21,291 nt of DNA, taken from contig CAYWDH010000049.1 of assembly GCA_964456985.1 (NCBI GenBank), positions 1-21,291 of the forward strand. The letters run 5' to 3'. Position numbers and translations under genes: made by a program. Under the pieces are notes generated by a model. That model did no database searches. It was not told the origin of the DNA and saw only the letters and a program-made list of their open reading frames with translations. Shown here piece after piece: positions 6,455 to 14,954 of the stretch (position 1 is the stretch's first letter; every line of letters starts with the position of its first letter). The DNA is from WJMT01 sp964456985 (lineage in GTDB: Bacteria; Acidobacteriota; Aminicenantia; Aminicenantales; Aminicenantaceae).

Positions 6455-7864
6455 ATGAGCAATGACTATGATGTGGCCATCGTCGGAGCCGGCCCTGGGG
6501 GGTATGTGGCGGCTATAAGAGGCGCTCAGTTAGGGAAAAAGGTCCTGCTTGTGGAAAGGGATAAAATCGGCGGGGTGTGTACAAACTGGGGATGCATACC
6601 TACCAAGTGGCTCATTCACCAATCCCGATTATTCAAAGAGATAAAAGGAAACAAGAATATGGAAGGCCCTGTGGACGAGATCAAACTGAATCTCAGGAAA
6701 TGCCAGGAAAATAAAAAAAGATGCGTTGATAGCCTGGTCAAAGGCGTTGAATTTCTTTTGGAGAAAAACAAGGTCACAGTGCTGAATGGGGAAGCGGTTT
6801 TTCAAAGCCCGGAAGAGCTTGCCATAGAAGGAAAAGACGGGAAGGAAAAGGTGAGGGCCAAAAAAATTATTCTGGCCACAGGAAGCCGGCCGGGGAGTCT
6901 TCCTTTTATCAAAGCAAACGGAAAAGAAGTCCTGAACTCCAAACAGGCTCTGGATTTAACAGCAATTCCCCCTCGTTTGATTGTGATCGGAGCCGGAGCT
7001 GTGGGGCTTGAGATCAGCTGTCTTTTTCACAGATTGGGTTCCCGGGTTACTGTCCTGGAAATCATGCCCCAGATCCTTCCCGGATGCGATGAGGAAACAG
7101 CCAAATGTCTGCAGCGGGAGCTTAAAAAACAGGGACTTGAGATTCTGACCGGAATGAAAATACAGGAAAGCCGTATAAAAGAGGGGATGGTCACTCTTCG
7201 AGGTGTTTCGCTGCAAAAAAACTCTTCTTTTGAATACAGCGGAGAAAAAGTGCTCATAGCTGTTGGCCGCAGGCCCAATTCAGAGAGAATAAAAGAAGGG
7301 CTTCCTGAGCTGGAGTTGGACAAGGCCGGTTTTGTCAAAGTCAATGAATTTATGGAAACGAATGTGAAGGGCATCTATGCCATAGGAGATTTGGTAGGGG
7401 GAAGCCTGCTCGCACACAAAGCCTCCCATGAGGGAGTCGTTGCAGTGGAAAACGCATGCGGCGGGAGAGTGAGTATGGATTACAGGGCCGTACCTTTATG
7501 TGTTTTTACAGAACCTGAGTATGCCTGCGTGGGGCTTACTGAAGAAGAGGCCAGGGAAAAATATAAAGATAACGTCCGTATAGGGAAATTTCCGCTCAGA
7601 GCCTGCGGCAGGGCCGTGACTATGGGAAAAGTGGAAGGGTTTGTAAAAATTATTGCGCATAAGAATAAAAATATTCTGGGGGCTCATATTTTTTCTCATT
7701 GTGCGAGTGAGATACTGCCGGAAGTGACACTGGCCTTAAAGTACGGAATAAAAGTGAGTGAGCTCGCGTCTGTCATCCATGCGCACCCCACGCTGTCCGA
7801 ATCCATAAGGGAGTCTGCACTGAACGTTCAGAACAAGGCTATCCATATTCTAAATAAATCATAA
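6455..7864 (+). CDS. lpdA: Dihydrolipoamide dehydrogenase (E3)
   Basis: A 469-aa FAD-dependent pyridine nucleotide-disulfide oxidoreductase. It reoxidises dihydrolipoamide of 2-oxoacid dehydrogenase or glycine-cleavage complexes with NAD+. The N-terminal FAD motif is VGAGPGGYVAAIRG (residues 10-23), and the redox disulfide is C42TNWGC47 within GGVCTNWGCIPTK. The second Rossmann motif is VIGAGAVGLEIS, with an FAD-contact YAIGDLVGG. The C-terminal HAHPTLSE carries the catalytic His-Glu pair that marks true E3 proteins rather than other family members. I chose ATG 6455 over the in-frame GTG at 6449 because GGAG (6441-6444) is well spaced for the former and too close for the latter. No E1/E2 or gcv genes are in view. 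The gene directly precedes the nuo operon, which would consume the NADH it makes. Confidence 0.92.
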   Translation: MSNDYDVAIVGAGPGGYVAAIRGAQLGKKVLLVERDKIGGVCTNWGCIPTKWLIHQSRLFKEIKGNKNMEGPVDEIKLNLRKCQENKKRCVDSLVKGVEFLLEKNKVTVLNGEAVFQSPEELAIEGKDGKEKVRAKKIILATGSRPGSLPFIKANGKEVLNSKQALDLTAIPPRLIVIGAGAVGLEISCLFHRLGSRVTVLEIMPQILPGCDEETAKCLQRELKKQGLEILTGMKIQESRIKEGMVTLRGVSLQKNSSFEYSGEKVLIAVGRRPNSERIKEGLPELELDKAGFVKVNEFMETNVKGIYAIGDLVGGSLLAHKASHEGVVAVENACGGRVSMDYRAVPLCVFTEPEYACVGLTEEEAREKYKDNVRIGKFPLRACGRAVTMGKVEGFVKIIAHKNKNILGAHIFSHCASEILPEVTLALKYGIKVSELASVIHAHPTLSESIRESALNVQNKAIHILNKS

Positions 7865-7884
7865 AAAAAAATATTATTAAATAG

Positions 7885-7913
7885 TTGCATCTTTAATTTT
7901 ATTTTTATAAAAT
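7885..7913 (+). promoter_or_regulatory. Candidate promoter of the nuo operon
   Basis: TTGCAT (7885-7890), a 17-base spacer and TAAAAT (7908-7913). Transcription would start near 7920, only about 9 bases before the nuoA ATG. No Shine-Dalgarno is visible there, so nuoA may be translated from a nearly leaderless mRNA. Read-through from lpdA is also possible. Confidence 0.45.
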
Positions 7914-7928
7914 ACTGCCTCAAAATCC

Positions 7929-8276
7929 ATGACTGAACTGTTTATAGTTTTTCTGATAGCCGGAGCACTGGGATTCTTTTTGGTTATCGTCAACAAAATA
8001 ATCGGACCGAAAAAAACCAATCCCATAAAACAGACTCCTTTTGAGTGCGGCAGCCCTTATCTCCAGGACAGGATCTATCCGATTCCCATCAAGTTCTATC
8101 TGGTCGCGTTTCTTTTTCTTCTTTTTGATGTGGAAGTGGTGTTTTTCTTTCCCTGGGCCCTGATTTTCAAGGAGATAGGAAGCCTGGCTTTGATCTCCAT
8201 GTCTGTCTATATAGTGATATTGATCGCCGGTTTTGTCTATGCGTGGAAAAAGGGAGCTTTTATATGGGAAAAATAA
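7929..8276 (+). CDS. nuoA: NADH-quinone oxidoreductase subunit A
   Basis: A 115-aa membrane subunit of complex I, at the junction of the membrane and peripheral arms near the quinone site. Three hydrophobic helices are visible: residues 4-22, about 55-78 and 84-106. Family hallmarks are FECGSP (38-43; Cys40 lies on the loop whose accessibility differs between active and resting enzyme in mitochondria) and FYLVAFLFLLFDVEVVFFFP (56-75), with the conserved acidic residues D67 and E69 in the second helix. Length is normal for the family. It is the first gene of the nuo run and overlaps nuoB by 13 bases. The ATG has no clear ribosome-binding site. Confidence 0.95.
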   Translation: MTELFIVFLIAGALGFFLVIVNKIIGPKKTNPIKQTPFECGSPYLQDRIYPIPIKFYLVAFLFLLFDVEVVFFFPWALIFKEIGSLALISMSVYIVILIAGFVYAWKKGAFIWEK

Positions 8277-8788
8277 GGCCGATAAAAAAGTACAGCTATT
8301 ATCAGAAGACATCCCATGGAGGCTTCATTGCCACTAAGCTGAACTATGCTATTGGCTGGGGCCGTAAATATTCCATTTTCCATTATCCTTTTATTACAGC
8401 CTGCTGCGGTATGGAGTACATGTCTGCAGCCTGCGCTCACTGGGACTTTGACCGGTTCGGAGTCGGGATGACCACTTTTTCTCCCCGACAGTCTGACCTT
8501 TTATTTGTGGTCGGAACCATAACCCACAAGGAAGCACCTGTATTAAAAACCGTTTATGAGCAGATGGTAGAGCCCAAGTGGGTCGTTGCCTGCGGGGCCT
8601 GCGCTGTAAGCGGAGGTATCTATGATAATTATGCGGTTCTCCAGGGGATCGACAAGATCATTCCCGTAGATGTCTATATTCCGGGATGTCCACCCCGTCC
8701 GGAAACCATATTAAATGCACTCCTTAAACTGCAGGATAAGATACAGAATCAGAAACAGGATTTAAGATGGAACATAATCAAAAAATAG
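8264..8788 (+). CDS. nuoB: NADH-quinone oxidoreductase subunit B
   Basis: A 174-aa peripheral subunit that carries the terminal [4Fe-4S] cluster N2, which hands electrons to quinone. The four ligands are visible: the tandem C47-C48 (with E51) in ACCGMEY, C113 in CGAC, and C142 in PGCPPRPE. Also present are the family signatures FSPRQSDLLFVVGTIT and EPKWVVACGAC. I chose ATG 8264 because AGGGAG (8251-8256) sits 7 bases upstream. The frame is open from an earlier ATG at 8243 that lacks a site and would only add seven residues. The gene overlaps nuoC by 22 bases. Confidence 0.95.
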   Translation: MGKIRPIKKYSYYQKTSHGGFIATKLNYAIGWGRKYSIFHYPFITACCGMEYMSAACAHWDFDRFGVGMTTFSPRQSDLLFVVGTITHKEAPVLKTVYEQMVEPKWVVACGACAVSGGIYDNYAVLQGIDKIIPVDVYIPGCPPRPETILNALLKLQDKIQNQKQDLRWNIIKK

Positions 8789-9249
8789 ACGACCTTCTTA
8801 AGCAGAGGTTTAAAGAAAAAATTCTGTCTGTAAAAACAGACCTTGGAGATGTGGTCATTCAGGTTGAAAAAGATATTGTTAAGGAGGTCCTTCAATTCCT
8901 TAAGGAAAAGCCTCTGGATTACTCCATGCTGCTTGATCTGACCTGTGTGGATTATATGGGGAAAAAATTCCGTTTTGAAATGGTCTATCATGTGTTTTCC
9001 CTTTCCAAGAACCACAGGCTGAGGATCAAATGCAGGGTGCCTAATGAGGACCCGGAGATCGATTCGGTTTCAGGCCTATGGAAGAATGCAAACTGGCTGG
9101 AGAGGGAGGTCTATGATATGTTCGGCATCCGGTTCAAGGACCATCCTGATTTAAGGCGTTTGTTTATGTATGATGGTTTTGAAGGGTATCCTCTAAGAAA
9201 GGATTATCCTTTGAGAAAAAGACAGCCAAAAATAAAACTAAGAAAATAA
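8767..9249 (+). CDS. nuoC: NADH-quinone oxidoreductase subunit C
   Basis: A 160-aa 30-kDa-type subunit of the connecting (Q) module. It has no cofactor but forms the NuoB-C-D-I core. The C-terminal family signature is clear: SVSGLWKNANWLEREVYDMF, then GIRFKDHPDLRRLFM and the basic tail YPLRKDYPLRKRQPK. Earlier, DYSMLLDLTCVDYMG matches the usual strand-turn before the substrate-free cleft. The start lies inside nuoB with AGGA (8757-8760) ahead. It is a separate gene rather than the NuoCD fusion found in enterobacteria. The nuoD ATG follows after one base. Confidence 0.95.
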   Translation: MEHNQKIDDLLKQRFKEKILSVKTDLGDVVIQVEKDIVKEVLQFLKEKPLDYSMLLDLTCVDYMGKKFRFEMVYHVFSLSKNHRLRIKCRVPNEDPEIDSVSGLWKNANWLEREVYDMFGIRFKDHPDLRRLFMYDGFEGYPLRKDYPLRKRQPKIKLRK

Positions 9250-9250
9250 A

Positions 9251-10573
9251 ATGACGACACGGATACAAAAAGAGGCCAGGAAAGAAAGCCTTCTGATAAA
9301 CATGGGGCCTTCTCATCCTGCCATGCACGGTACCATCCGCATCATGCTGGAACTAGACGGAGAAAAAGTGCGCAATTCAGAAGTAGAAGTGGGGTATCTG
9401 CACAGGGGGTTTGAAAAGATCTGTGAGAACAAGACATATTTTAATCTGCTCCCTTATACAGACCGGTTGAATTATGTATCACCTCTTATAAACAATGTGG
9501 GATATGTGATGACCCTTGAGAAATTAATGGATATCAAAGTTCCTGAAAGGGCCCAGTATATCCGGGTCATCATGAGTGAACTCTCCCGCATTTCCGATCA
9601 TCTCACAGCGCTTGCAGCCATGACCATGGAATGCGGAGCCTTCACTGTTTTTCTCTATTATATTAAGGCCCGTGAGGAGATCTGGAATGTGATAGAGAAA
9701 ACCGCCGGGGCCAGAATGACCACTTCTTATATTCGAATAGGCGGAGTCAGAGCTGACCTTCATCCTGATTTTAAAACAGACGTGGAGAAGGCCATAAAGG
9801 TGGCAAGGGATGTATTGAGGGATGTGAAGGGGCTTCTGGATAAGAACAAGATCTGGATCGACAGGACCCGCGGCGTGGCTGTGGTTCCCCCTGATATGGC
9901 TGTAAATTATGGTTTTACAGGCCCCTGTTTGAGAGCCTCTGGTGTGAGTTATGATGTAAGAAAAGCCCATCCATATCTGGTTTATGACCGGTTGGATTGG
10001 GTCGTTCCCCTGGGTGAGAAAGGGGATAATTATGACCGGTATATGGTGCGCATGAAAGAGATGGAGCAGAGCCTGAGAATCGTTGAGCAGTGTGTGGAAA
10101 AGATACCTAAAGGTATTCCTGAAGTAAAAGGGGAAATAGAACCCACGGAAGCCATAAAAGCTTCCCGCAACAGAAAGCCGGATGCTAAGATCAAGCTCTC
10201 GCCCAATCTGAAAGGTTCTGAAAAGGACAAATATCCCGGTATATTAACGGAACATAAAGGAGTTAAGGTCCCTCCAAAGGAGGATACCTATACAAATATG
10301 GAAGGGCTGATCAACCATTTCAAATTTTTCATGGGAGGCCATGGGATCCGTCCGCCTAAGGGAGAGGTATATTTTTCCGTTGAAGGCGGAAGCGGAGAGC
10401 TGGGATATTATATTGTCTCGGACGGGACAGATCGGCCCTACAGACTTCATCTCAGAGGTCCCTGTTTTCATATTGTTTCAGCGCTGGAGGAGATGATCAA
10501 AGGCCATTATATTGCTGATGTCATCCCCACATTCGGTTCAACCAATATGATCGGAGGAGAACTGGACAGATGA
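9251..10573 (+). CDS. nuoD: NADH-quinone oxidoreductase subunit D
   Basis: A 440-aa 49-kDa-type subunit that lines the quinone-binding pocket with NuoB. NMGPSHPAMHGTIR (residues 17-30) contains the beta-hairpin histidines (H22, H26). The conserved Tyr region is PYTDRLNYVSP (68-78), and RGVAVVPPDMAVNYGFTGP (207-225) and the C-terminal GELDR (436-440) also fit. Two things are unusual. Between KIPKGIP (284-290) and the normal NMEGLINHFKFF (349-360) there is a Lys-rich stretch of roughly 50 residues where most homologues have about 15. The C-terminal GSxDxVxGExDR pattern reads GSTNMIGGELDR, so the usual Asp is Asn. The last bases overlap nuoE as ATGA. Confidence 0.95.
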   Translation: MTTRIQKEARKESLLINMGPSHPAMHGTIRIMLELDGEKVRNSEVEVGYLHRGFEKICENKTYFNLLPYTDRLNYVSPLINNVGYVMTLEKLMDIKVPERAQYIRVIMSELSRISDHLTALAAMTMECGAFTVFLYYIKAREEIWNVIEKTAGARMTTSYIRIGGVRADLHPDFKTDVEKAIKVARDVLRDVKGLLDKNKIWIDRTRGVAVVPPDMAVNYGFTGPCLRASGVSYDVRKAHPYLVYDRLDWVVPLGEKGDNYDRYMVRMKEMEQSLRIVEQCVEKIPKGIPEVKGEIEPTEAIKASRNRKPDAKIKLSPNLKGSEKDKYPGILTEHKGVKVPPKEDTYTNMEGLINHFKFFMGGHGIRPPKGEVYFSVEGGSGELGYYIVSDGTDRPYRLHLRGPCFHIVSALEEMIKGHYIADVIPTFGSTNMIGGELDR

Positions 10574-11046
10574 GCCCGGAAATCAAAGCAAGCACTGAAA
10601 AGAAAATAAAAGAGCTTGTTTCCAGATATCCGAAAAAACAGGCTGCCATTCTTCCTGTTCTTCACCTGGTTCAGAGGGAATTAGGATATATCTCTGAAGA
10701 TGGAGAAAAATGGGTTGCAGATTTATTGGAAATAAATCCGGTCAAAGTCAGGGAAGTTGTGACCTTTTATTCTATGCTGAGCCAAAAACCCCTGGGAAAA
10801 TATCACATACAGATCTGCTCCAATCTGACCTGCTCGTTAATGGGAGCCGAGAGTCTTATTGATTATTTGAGCGAAAAATTGGGTATCAAGCCCGGAGAGA
10901 CAAGTGAGGATGGAAAGTACACCCTTACGACCGTGGAGTGTCTGGGGGCCTGTGACCAGGCGCCCAGTATGATGGTCAACACTGATTATTACGGGAACAT
11001 GGATGAGAAAAAAATAGATAAAATTCTTAAAGAACTGGATAAATAA
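10570..11046 (+). CDS. nuoE: NADH-quinone oxidoreductase subunit E
   Basis: A 158-aa 24-kDa-type subunit of the NADH-dehydrogenase module, with a thioredoxin-like fold holding [2Fe-2S] cluster N1a. The four ligands are visible as C83-x4-C88 (ICSNLTC) and C124-x3-C128 (ECLGAC). The N-terminal helical bundle matches the family (ILPVLHLVQRELGYIS, then VREVVTFYSML). The start is coupled to the nuoD stop through ATGA. Length is typical. Confidence 0.95.
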   Translation: MSPEIKASTEKKIKELVSRYPKKQAAILPVLHLVQRELGYISEDGEKWVADLLEINPVKVREVVTFYSMLSQKPLGKYHIQICSNLTCSLMGAESLIDYLSEKLGIKPGETSEDGKYTLTTVECLGACDQAPSMMVNTDYYGNMDEKKIDKILKELDK

Positions 11047-11047
11047 A

Positions 11048-12295
11048 GTGGCGGGAAAAGTACTCACTCAACATTTTGAACTCAAGCACCTTTTTAAAAT
11101 CAGTGAGTATATGAAAAAAGGCGGCTACAAGACTCTGACCCGTGTTCTCAAAAAGCTCAAGCCCGAAAATGTGATGAGTGAAGTCAAAGCCGCTCATCTC
11201 AGGGGAAGAGGAGGAGCTGGCTTTCCTGCCGGAGTGAAATGGGGATTTGTCCCCAAAGATACGGATAAGCCAAGATATTTGTGTGTGAATGCTGATGAGG
11301 GCGAGCCAGGTACTTTTAAGGACAGATTTATCATGAGTCATAATCCCCACCTGCTTCTGGAAGGGATTATTATTACCTGTTTTGCCGTGGGGATCCACAC
11401 AGCTTATATCTATATCCGCGGAGAATATGAAAACATAGCTGTGCGTCTGGAGAACGCCGTCTTTGAAGCCGAAGGCAAAGGGTTCATCGGGAAAAACATT
11501 TTAAAGACTGGATTTGACCTTGATGTCTTTGTTCACCGGGGAGCTGGGGCCTATATATGCGGGGAGGAAACAGCCCTTTTAGAGTCTCTGGAGGGAAAAC
11601 GAGGAAATCCCCGCTTGAAACCTCCTTTTCCCGCAGCTGTGGGTCTTTTTCAGAATCCGACCGTGATCAACAATGTGGAGACTCTGTCCAATGTTCCCTG
11701 GATCATGGAAAAAGGGGCTGATTGGTTTGTCAAACAGGGGCTTTCCGAGGACGGAGGGACCAGGCTTTTCGGAGTCAGCGGGAAAGTCAAAAAACCGGGT
11801 GTTTATGAGCTTCCTGTAGGGACTTCTTTGAAAGAACTGGTCTTTACCCATGCCGGAGGAATCAAATCAGGCAAAAAACTCAAAGCCGTGATACCGGGCG
11901 GCATGTCTTCTCCCATATTAAAACCGGATGAAATCGATATCCCTATGGATTGCAAATCGCTCATGAATGCAGACTCCATGCTGGGCTCAGGAGCTGTTGT
12001 TGTGTTAGACGAAGATGTCCCTATCATTGATGTACTGAGAAAAGTCACTCAGTTTTACTCTCATGAGTCCTGCGGCCAGTGCACGCCGTGCCGGATAGGC
12101 AATTCGTGGATCAATAAAATAGTCAAAAGGATCTATAAAGGGGAAGGCAAAAAAGAGGATGTGGATAAAATAGAAGAACTGGCATCCAACATACTGGGAA
12201 AGACTCTCTGCCCGCTGGGTGATGCGGCAGCTATGCCTATTCTCTCTATAGTGAAAAAGTTCAGAAAGGAGCTTGAATCCTTTATTAAAGGATAA
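11048..12295 (+). CDS. nuoF: NADH-quinone oxidoreductase subunit F
   Basis: A 415-aa 51-kDa-type subunit that binds NADH, FMN and [4Fe-4S] cluster N3, where electrons enter complex I. The FMN/NADH glycine-rich loop is LRGRGGAGFPAGVKWGF (residues 51-67). NADEGEPGTFKDR (81-93) and GAGAYICGEETALLESLEG (165-183) are intact, and the N3 ligands are C342, C345 and C348 (SCGQCTPC) plus C388 (TLCPLGD). The start is GTG at 11048, one base after the nuoE stop, with no strong ribosome-binding site, so translation probably depends on coupling. Confidence 0.95.
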   Translation: MAGKVLTQHFELKHLFKISEYMKKGGYKTLTRVLKKLKPENVMSEVKAAHLRGRGGAGFPAGVKWGFVPKDTDKPRYLCVNADEGEPGTFKDRFIMSHNPHLLLEGIIITCFAVGIHTAYIYIRGEYENIAVRLENAVFEAEGKGFIGKNILKTGFDLDVFVHRGAGAYICGEETALLESLEGKRGNPRLKPPFPAAVGLFQNPTVINNVETLSNVPWIMEKGADWFVKQGLSEDGGTRLFGVSGKVKKPGVYELPVGTSLKELVFTHAGGIKSGKKLKAVIPGGMSSPILKPDEIDIPMDCKSLMNADSMLGSGAVVVLDEDVPIIDVLRKVTQFYSHESCGQCTPCRIGNSWINKIVKRIYKGEGKKEDVDKIEELASNILGKTLCPLGDAAAMPILSIVKKFRKELESFIKG

Positions 12296-12318
12296 AATGG
12301 GAGATCCATGAGGAAGAA

Positions 12319-13875
12319 ATGGTAGAGATATTCATTAATGACAGCCCGTTCAAAGTCAAAGAGGGGACCACTGTGCTTAAGGCGGCTGAAAGAGCCGGGA
12401 TTCACATTCCCCACATCTGCTTTCATGACGCTTTTCCTCCGGGAGGAAGCTGCCGCATGTGTCTTGTGGAGCTCGAAGGGCATCCCTGTCTTGAACTGGC
12501 TTGCTCGACTCAGGTCAGCGAGGGAATGAAGGTCTATACAGAAACAGAAAATGTCATACAAGCAAGAAAAGGGGTTCTTGAGTTTCTGTTGGCTGAACAT
12601 CCCATGGACTGCCCCATATGTGATAAAGCAGGGGAATGCACACTTCAGGATTATTATGAAAAGTACGGATTATTTGAGAGCGACTTCCGGGAAGAAAAGG
12701 AGAGAAAGGATAAAAAAGTCGATATCGGGAAAGGATTGATCCTGGATAGAGAGCGGTGTGTCCTCTGTACGCGGTGTGTGCGTTTCTTGAGAAACATCAC
12801 AAAAACAGAGGAACTGGGTGTCTTTGAACGGGGAGTTCGCTCTGAAATCGGTATATTTGGCGATCAATATATTGATAACAATTACGCTGGAAATCTTGTA
12901 GAGTTGTGCCCGGTAGGGGCTATCACGGATAAAGATTTCAGATTCAAAACCAGAAACTGGTTTTTAAACAAAGGAGCTTCTGTTTGTCCTCTCTGTTCCA
13001 GAGGATGCCAGATCTTTATTGAGTATCATCCCGGATTTGCCCGTTTTAAAGTCCCCAAAAGAGTCTACAGGATAACGTCCAGGGTCACATCAAGAGATAA
13101 AAGCCAAAAGGAAAAAGGATACTGGATCTGTGATATAGGGCGCTACGGATATTCTTATATGGATAAAGATAGAACTGAAGACATAATTTTAAAGCAAGAA
13201 ATCCGGTCAGTGGACAGAAAAAAAGCCCTGACTTTTCTTGGAGAAAAAATAAAAAAATTGATATACAGAAACAAATTACAGAGGATGGGTGTCGTCCTCA
13301 ACACATGGCTCACGAACGAAGAGCTTTTCCTTGCTCAAAGAATTTTCACCAAGGACCTGGGGTTAGAGAAAGTATTCTTCACAGAAGGAGACACAGGGGA
13401 AAAAGACGATCTTCTGTTAACAGCAGACCGCACTCCCAATAAAAAGGGGGCTGAAGAGATCGGATTTGAGATCAACCAAATAGATAGAGGGAAATTATTT
13501 GATGAAACAGAGCTTTTGATCGTTTTTTGGTCCTCTCCGTTTGGGCTTGAGTCCATCACCGAGTTTTTACCCGAATTGAGTAAAGTTAAAACAAAGATAC
13601 TCTTTACTCCTTTTAAGAGGAAGTGGAATGATGCCTTTGACTTGGTTATCCCCACTCTCATAGCGGCTGAAAAAGGAGGTTCTTTTACAAATATCGATGG
13701 AAAGGTCCAGCATTTTGGTCCTGTTCTCCTCCCCCCGGGAGAGGCATGGCCGGAATGGGAATGGATGGTTTCCCTGGGAAAAGAGATTGACATTGATTTT
13801 AAGTCATACGTGGGAATGAAGTCCTCTTATGAAGTATATAAAAAAATAAAGGATAAAATAGAATTTTTCAGGTAA
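12319..13875 (+). CDS. nuoG: NADH-quinone oxidoreductase subunit G, short form
   Basis: A 518-aa 75-kDa-type subunit carrying most of the iron-sulfur wire. N1b [2Fe-2S]: C34, C45, C48, C62. N5: H94, C98, C101, C107 (EHPMDCPICDKAGEC). N4: C147, C150, C153, C197. All four ligands of the extra N7-type site are also present: C223, C226, C230 (CPLCSRGC) and C271 (GYWICDIGR). The molybdopterin-like domain that follows is cut down to about 245 residues, so the protein is well short of the ~800-900 of enterobacterial NuoG, although LIAAEKGGSFTNIDGKVQ retains the typical C-terminal pattern. The frame is clean, so this is a compact natural form and not a frameshift. AGGA sits about 4 bases upstream of the ATG. 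Confidence 0.92.
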   Translation: MVEIFINDSPFKVKEGTTVLKAAERAGIHIPHICFHDAFPPGGSCRMCLVELEGHPCLELACSTQVSEGMKVYTETENVIQARKGVLEFLLAEHPMDCPICDKAGECTLQDYYEKYGLFESDFREEKERKDKKVDIGKGLILDRERCVLCTRCVRFLRNITKTEELGVFERGVRSEIGIFGDQYIDNNYAGNLVELCPVGAITDKDFRFKTRNWFLNKGASVCPLCSRGCQIFIEYHPGFARFKVPKRVYRITSRVTSRDKSQKEKGYWICDIGRYGYSYMDKDRTEDIILKQEIRSVDRKKALTFLGEKIKKLIYRNKLQRMGVVLNTWLTNEELFLAQRIFTKDLGLEKVFFTEGDTGEKDDLLLTADRTPNKKGAEEIGFEINQIDRGKLFDETELLIVFWSSPFGLESITEFLPELSKVKTKILFTPFKRKWNDAFDLVIPTLIAAEKGGSFTNIDGKVQHFGPVLLPPGEAWPEWEWMVSLGKEIDIDFKSYVGMKSSYEVYKKIKDKIEFFR

Positions 13876-13879
13876 TAAA

Positions 13880-14953
13880 GTGATAGAAGCATTGATTATT
13901 CTAGTGAAATTTCTGTGTGCTATCGTGTGGTTTCTTCTGCTTTCCCTTTATCTGACCTGGGCGGAGAGAAAAGAAAGCGCTGTGATGCAGGATAGGGTGG
14001 GAGCCAACAGGGCCAATTTTTTCGGCTTCCGCATCCTCGGACTTTTCCAGCCCTTTGCGGATGCCATAAAGATGATGACAAAGGAAGATTTCACTCCGAC
14101 TTTTTCAAAAAGGTTTCTTCATAATCTGGCTCCTTTTCTGTCTTTCTTTTTTGTGGCTGTGACCATTTCGACTATTCCTTTCGGAAGCCATTTAATGATC
14201 GGCGGAAAAGAGATCAAGCTGCAGGTGGTTGACTTGAATGTGGGTATTCTTTTTGTTCTGGCTCTTCTCGCTTTGAGCATATACGGAGTGATTCTCAGCG
14301 GCTGGGTTTCCAACAACAGATGGACTCTCCTGGGAGGACTGAGAGGTTCAGCCCAGCTTATTTCCTATGAAGTAGCCCTGGGACTATCCCTTATTGGGAT
14401 CATCATGGTCTTTCCCTCTCTTAAATTTTCCGAGATAGTGGGATTCCAGAGCGAGCTTCTGTTCGGATGGCTTCCAAAGTGGGGTGTTTTTCTCCAGCCC
14501 CTTGGGATTATTATCTTTTTAATGGCAGCCATGGCAGAGTCAGAAAGAGTGCCTTTTGACCTTCCGGAAGGGGAATCGGAAATAGTGGGATTTTTTACCG
14601 AATACGGTGGGTTGAAATACGGGCTTTACATGTTCACTGATTTTATGAAAGTGCTTATCATAGCCTGTCTCCTGACCACGCTGTTTTTCGGCGGATACCA
14701 TGTTCCCTGGTTGTATGCGGACGGATTTCATTTTCCCTGGGGAGGGGATTGGCTGCTTCCCCACGGGATAGTGGTGTTGTTTCAGGTTATCATGTTCAAC
14801 TTGAAAGTGTTCTTTTTCTGCTGGCTTCAGATACTGGTCCGGTGGACTTACCCCCGCTTCAGATATGACCAGCTCATGGATTTCGGATGGAAATTCTTGA
14901 TACCTTTAAGTCTTTTTAATATTGCCGCTACAGCAATTTTGATGAGTTTATAA
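13880..14953 (+). CDS. nuoH: NADH-quinone oxidoreductase subunit H
   Basis: A 357-aa integral membrane subunit that forms the floor of the quinone chamber and links it to the proton-translocating arm. Eight or nine hydrophobic helices are visible. Family signatures: TWAERKESAVMQDRVGANRA (residues 26-45), FADAIKMMTKEDFTP, LRGSAQLISYEVALGLSLIG, and the charged loop ESERVPFDLPEGESEIVGFF followed by TEYGGLKYG, which contains the glutamates near the quinone path. The start is GTG at 13880, four bases after the nuoG stop, with AGGT about 6 bases ahead. Confidence 0.95.
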   Translation: MIEALIILVKFLCAIVWFLLLSLYLTWAERKESAVMQDRVGANRANFFGFRILGLFQPFADAIKMMTKEDFTPTFSKRFLHNLAPFLSFFFVAVTISTIPFGSHLMIGGKEIKLQVVDLNVGILFVLALLALSIYGVILSGWVSNNRWTLLGGLRGSAQLISYEVALGLSLIGIIMVFPSLKFSEIVGFQSELLFGWLPKWGVFLQPLGIIIFLMAAMAESERVPFDLPEGESEIVGFFTEYGGLKYGLYMFTDFMKVLIIACLLTTLFFGGYHVPWLYADGFHFPWGGDWLLPHGIVVLFQVIMFNLKVFFFCWLQILVRWTYPRFRYDQLMDFGWKFLIPLSLFNIAATAILMSL

Positions 14954-14954
14954 A

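Noticed and set aside
9524..9970. 148-codon antisense ORF in nuoD
   Set aside because: Antisense shadow of a strongly conserved gene; His/Gly-rich with no recognisable domain.
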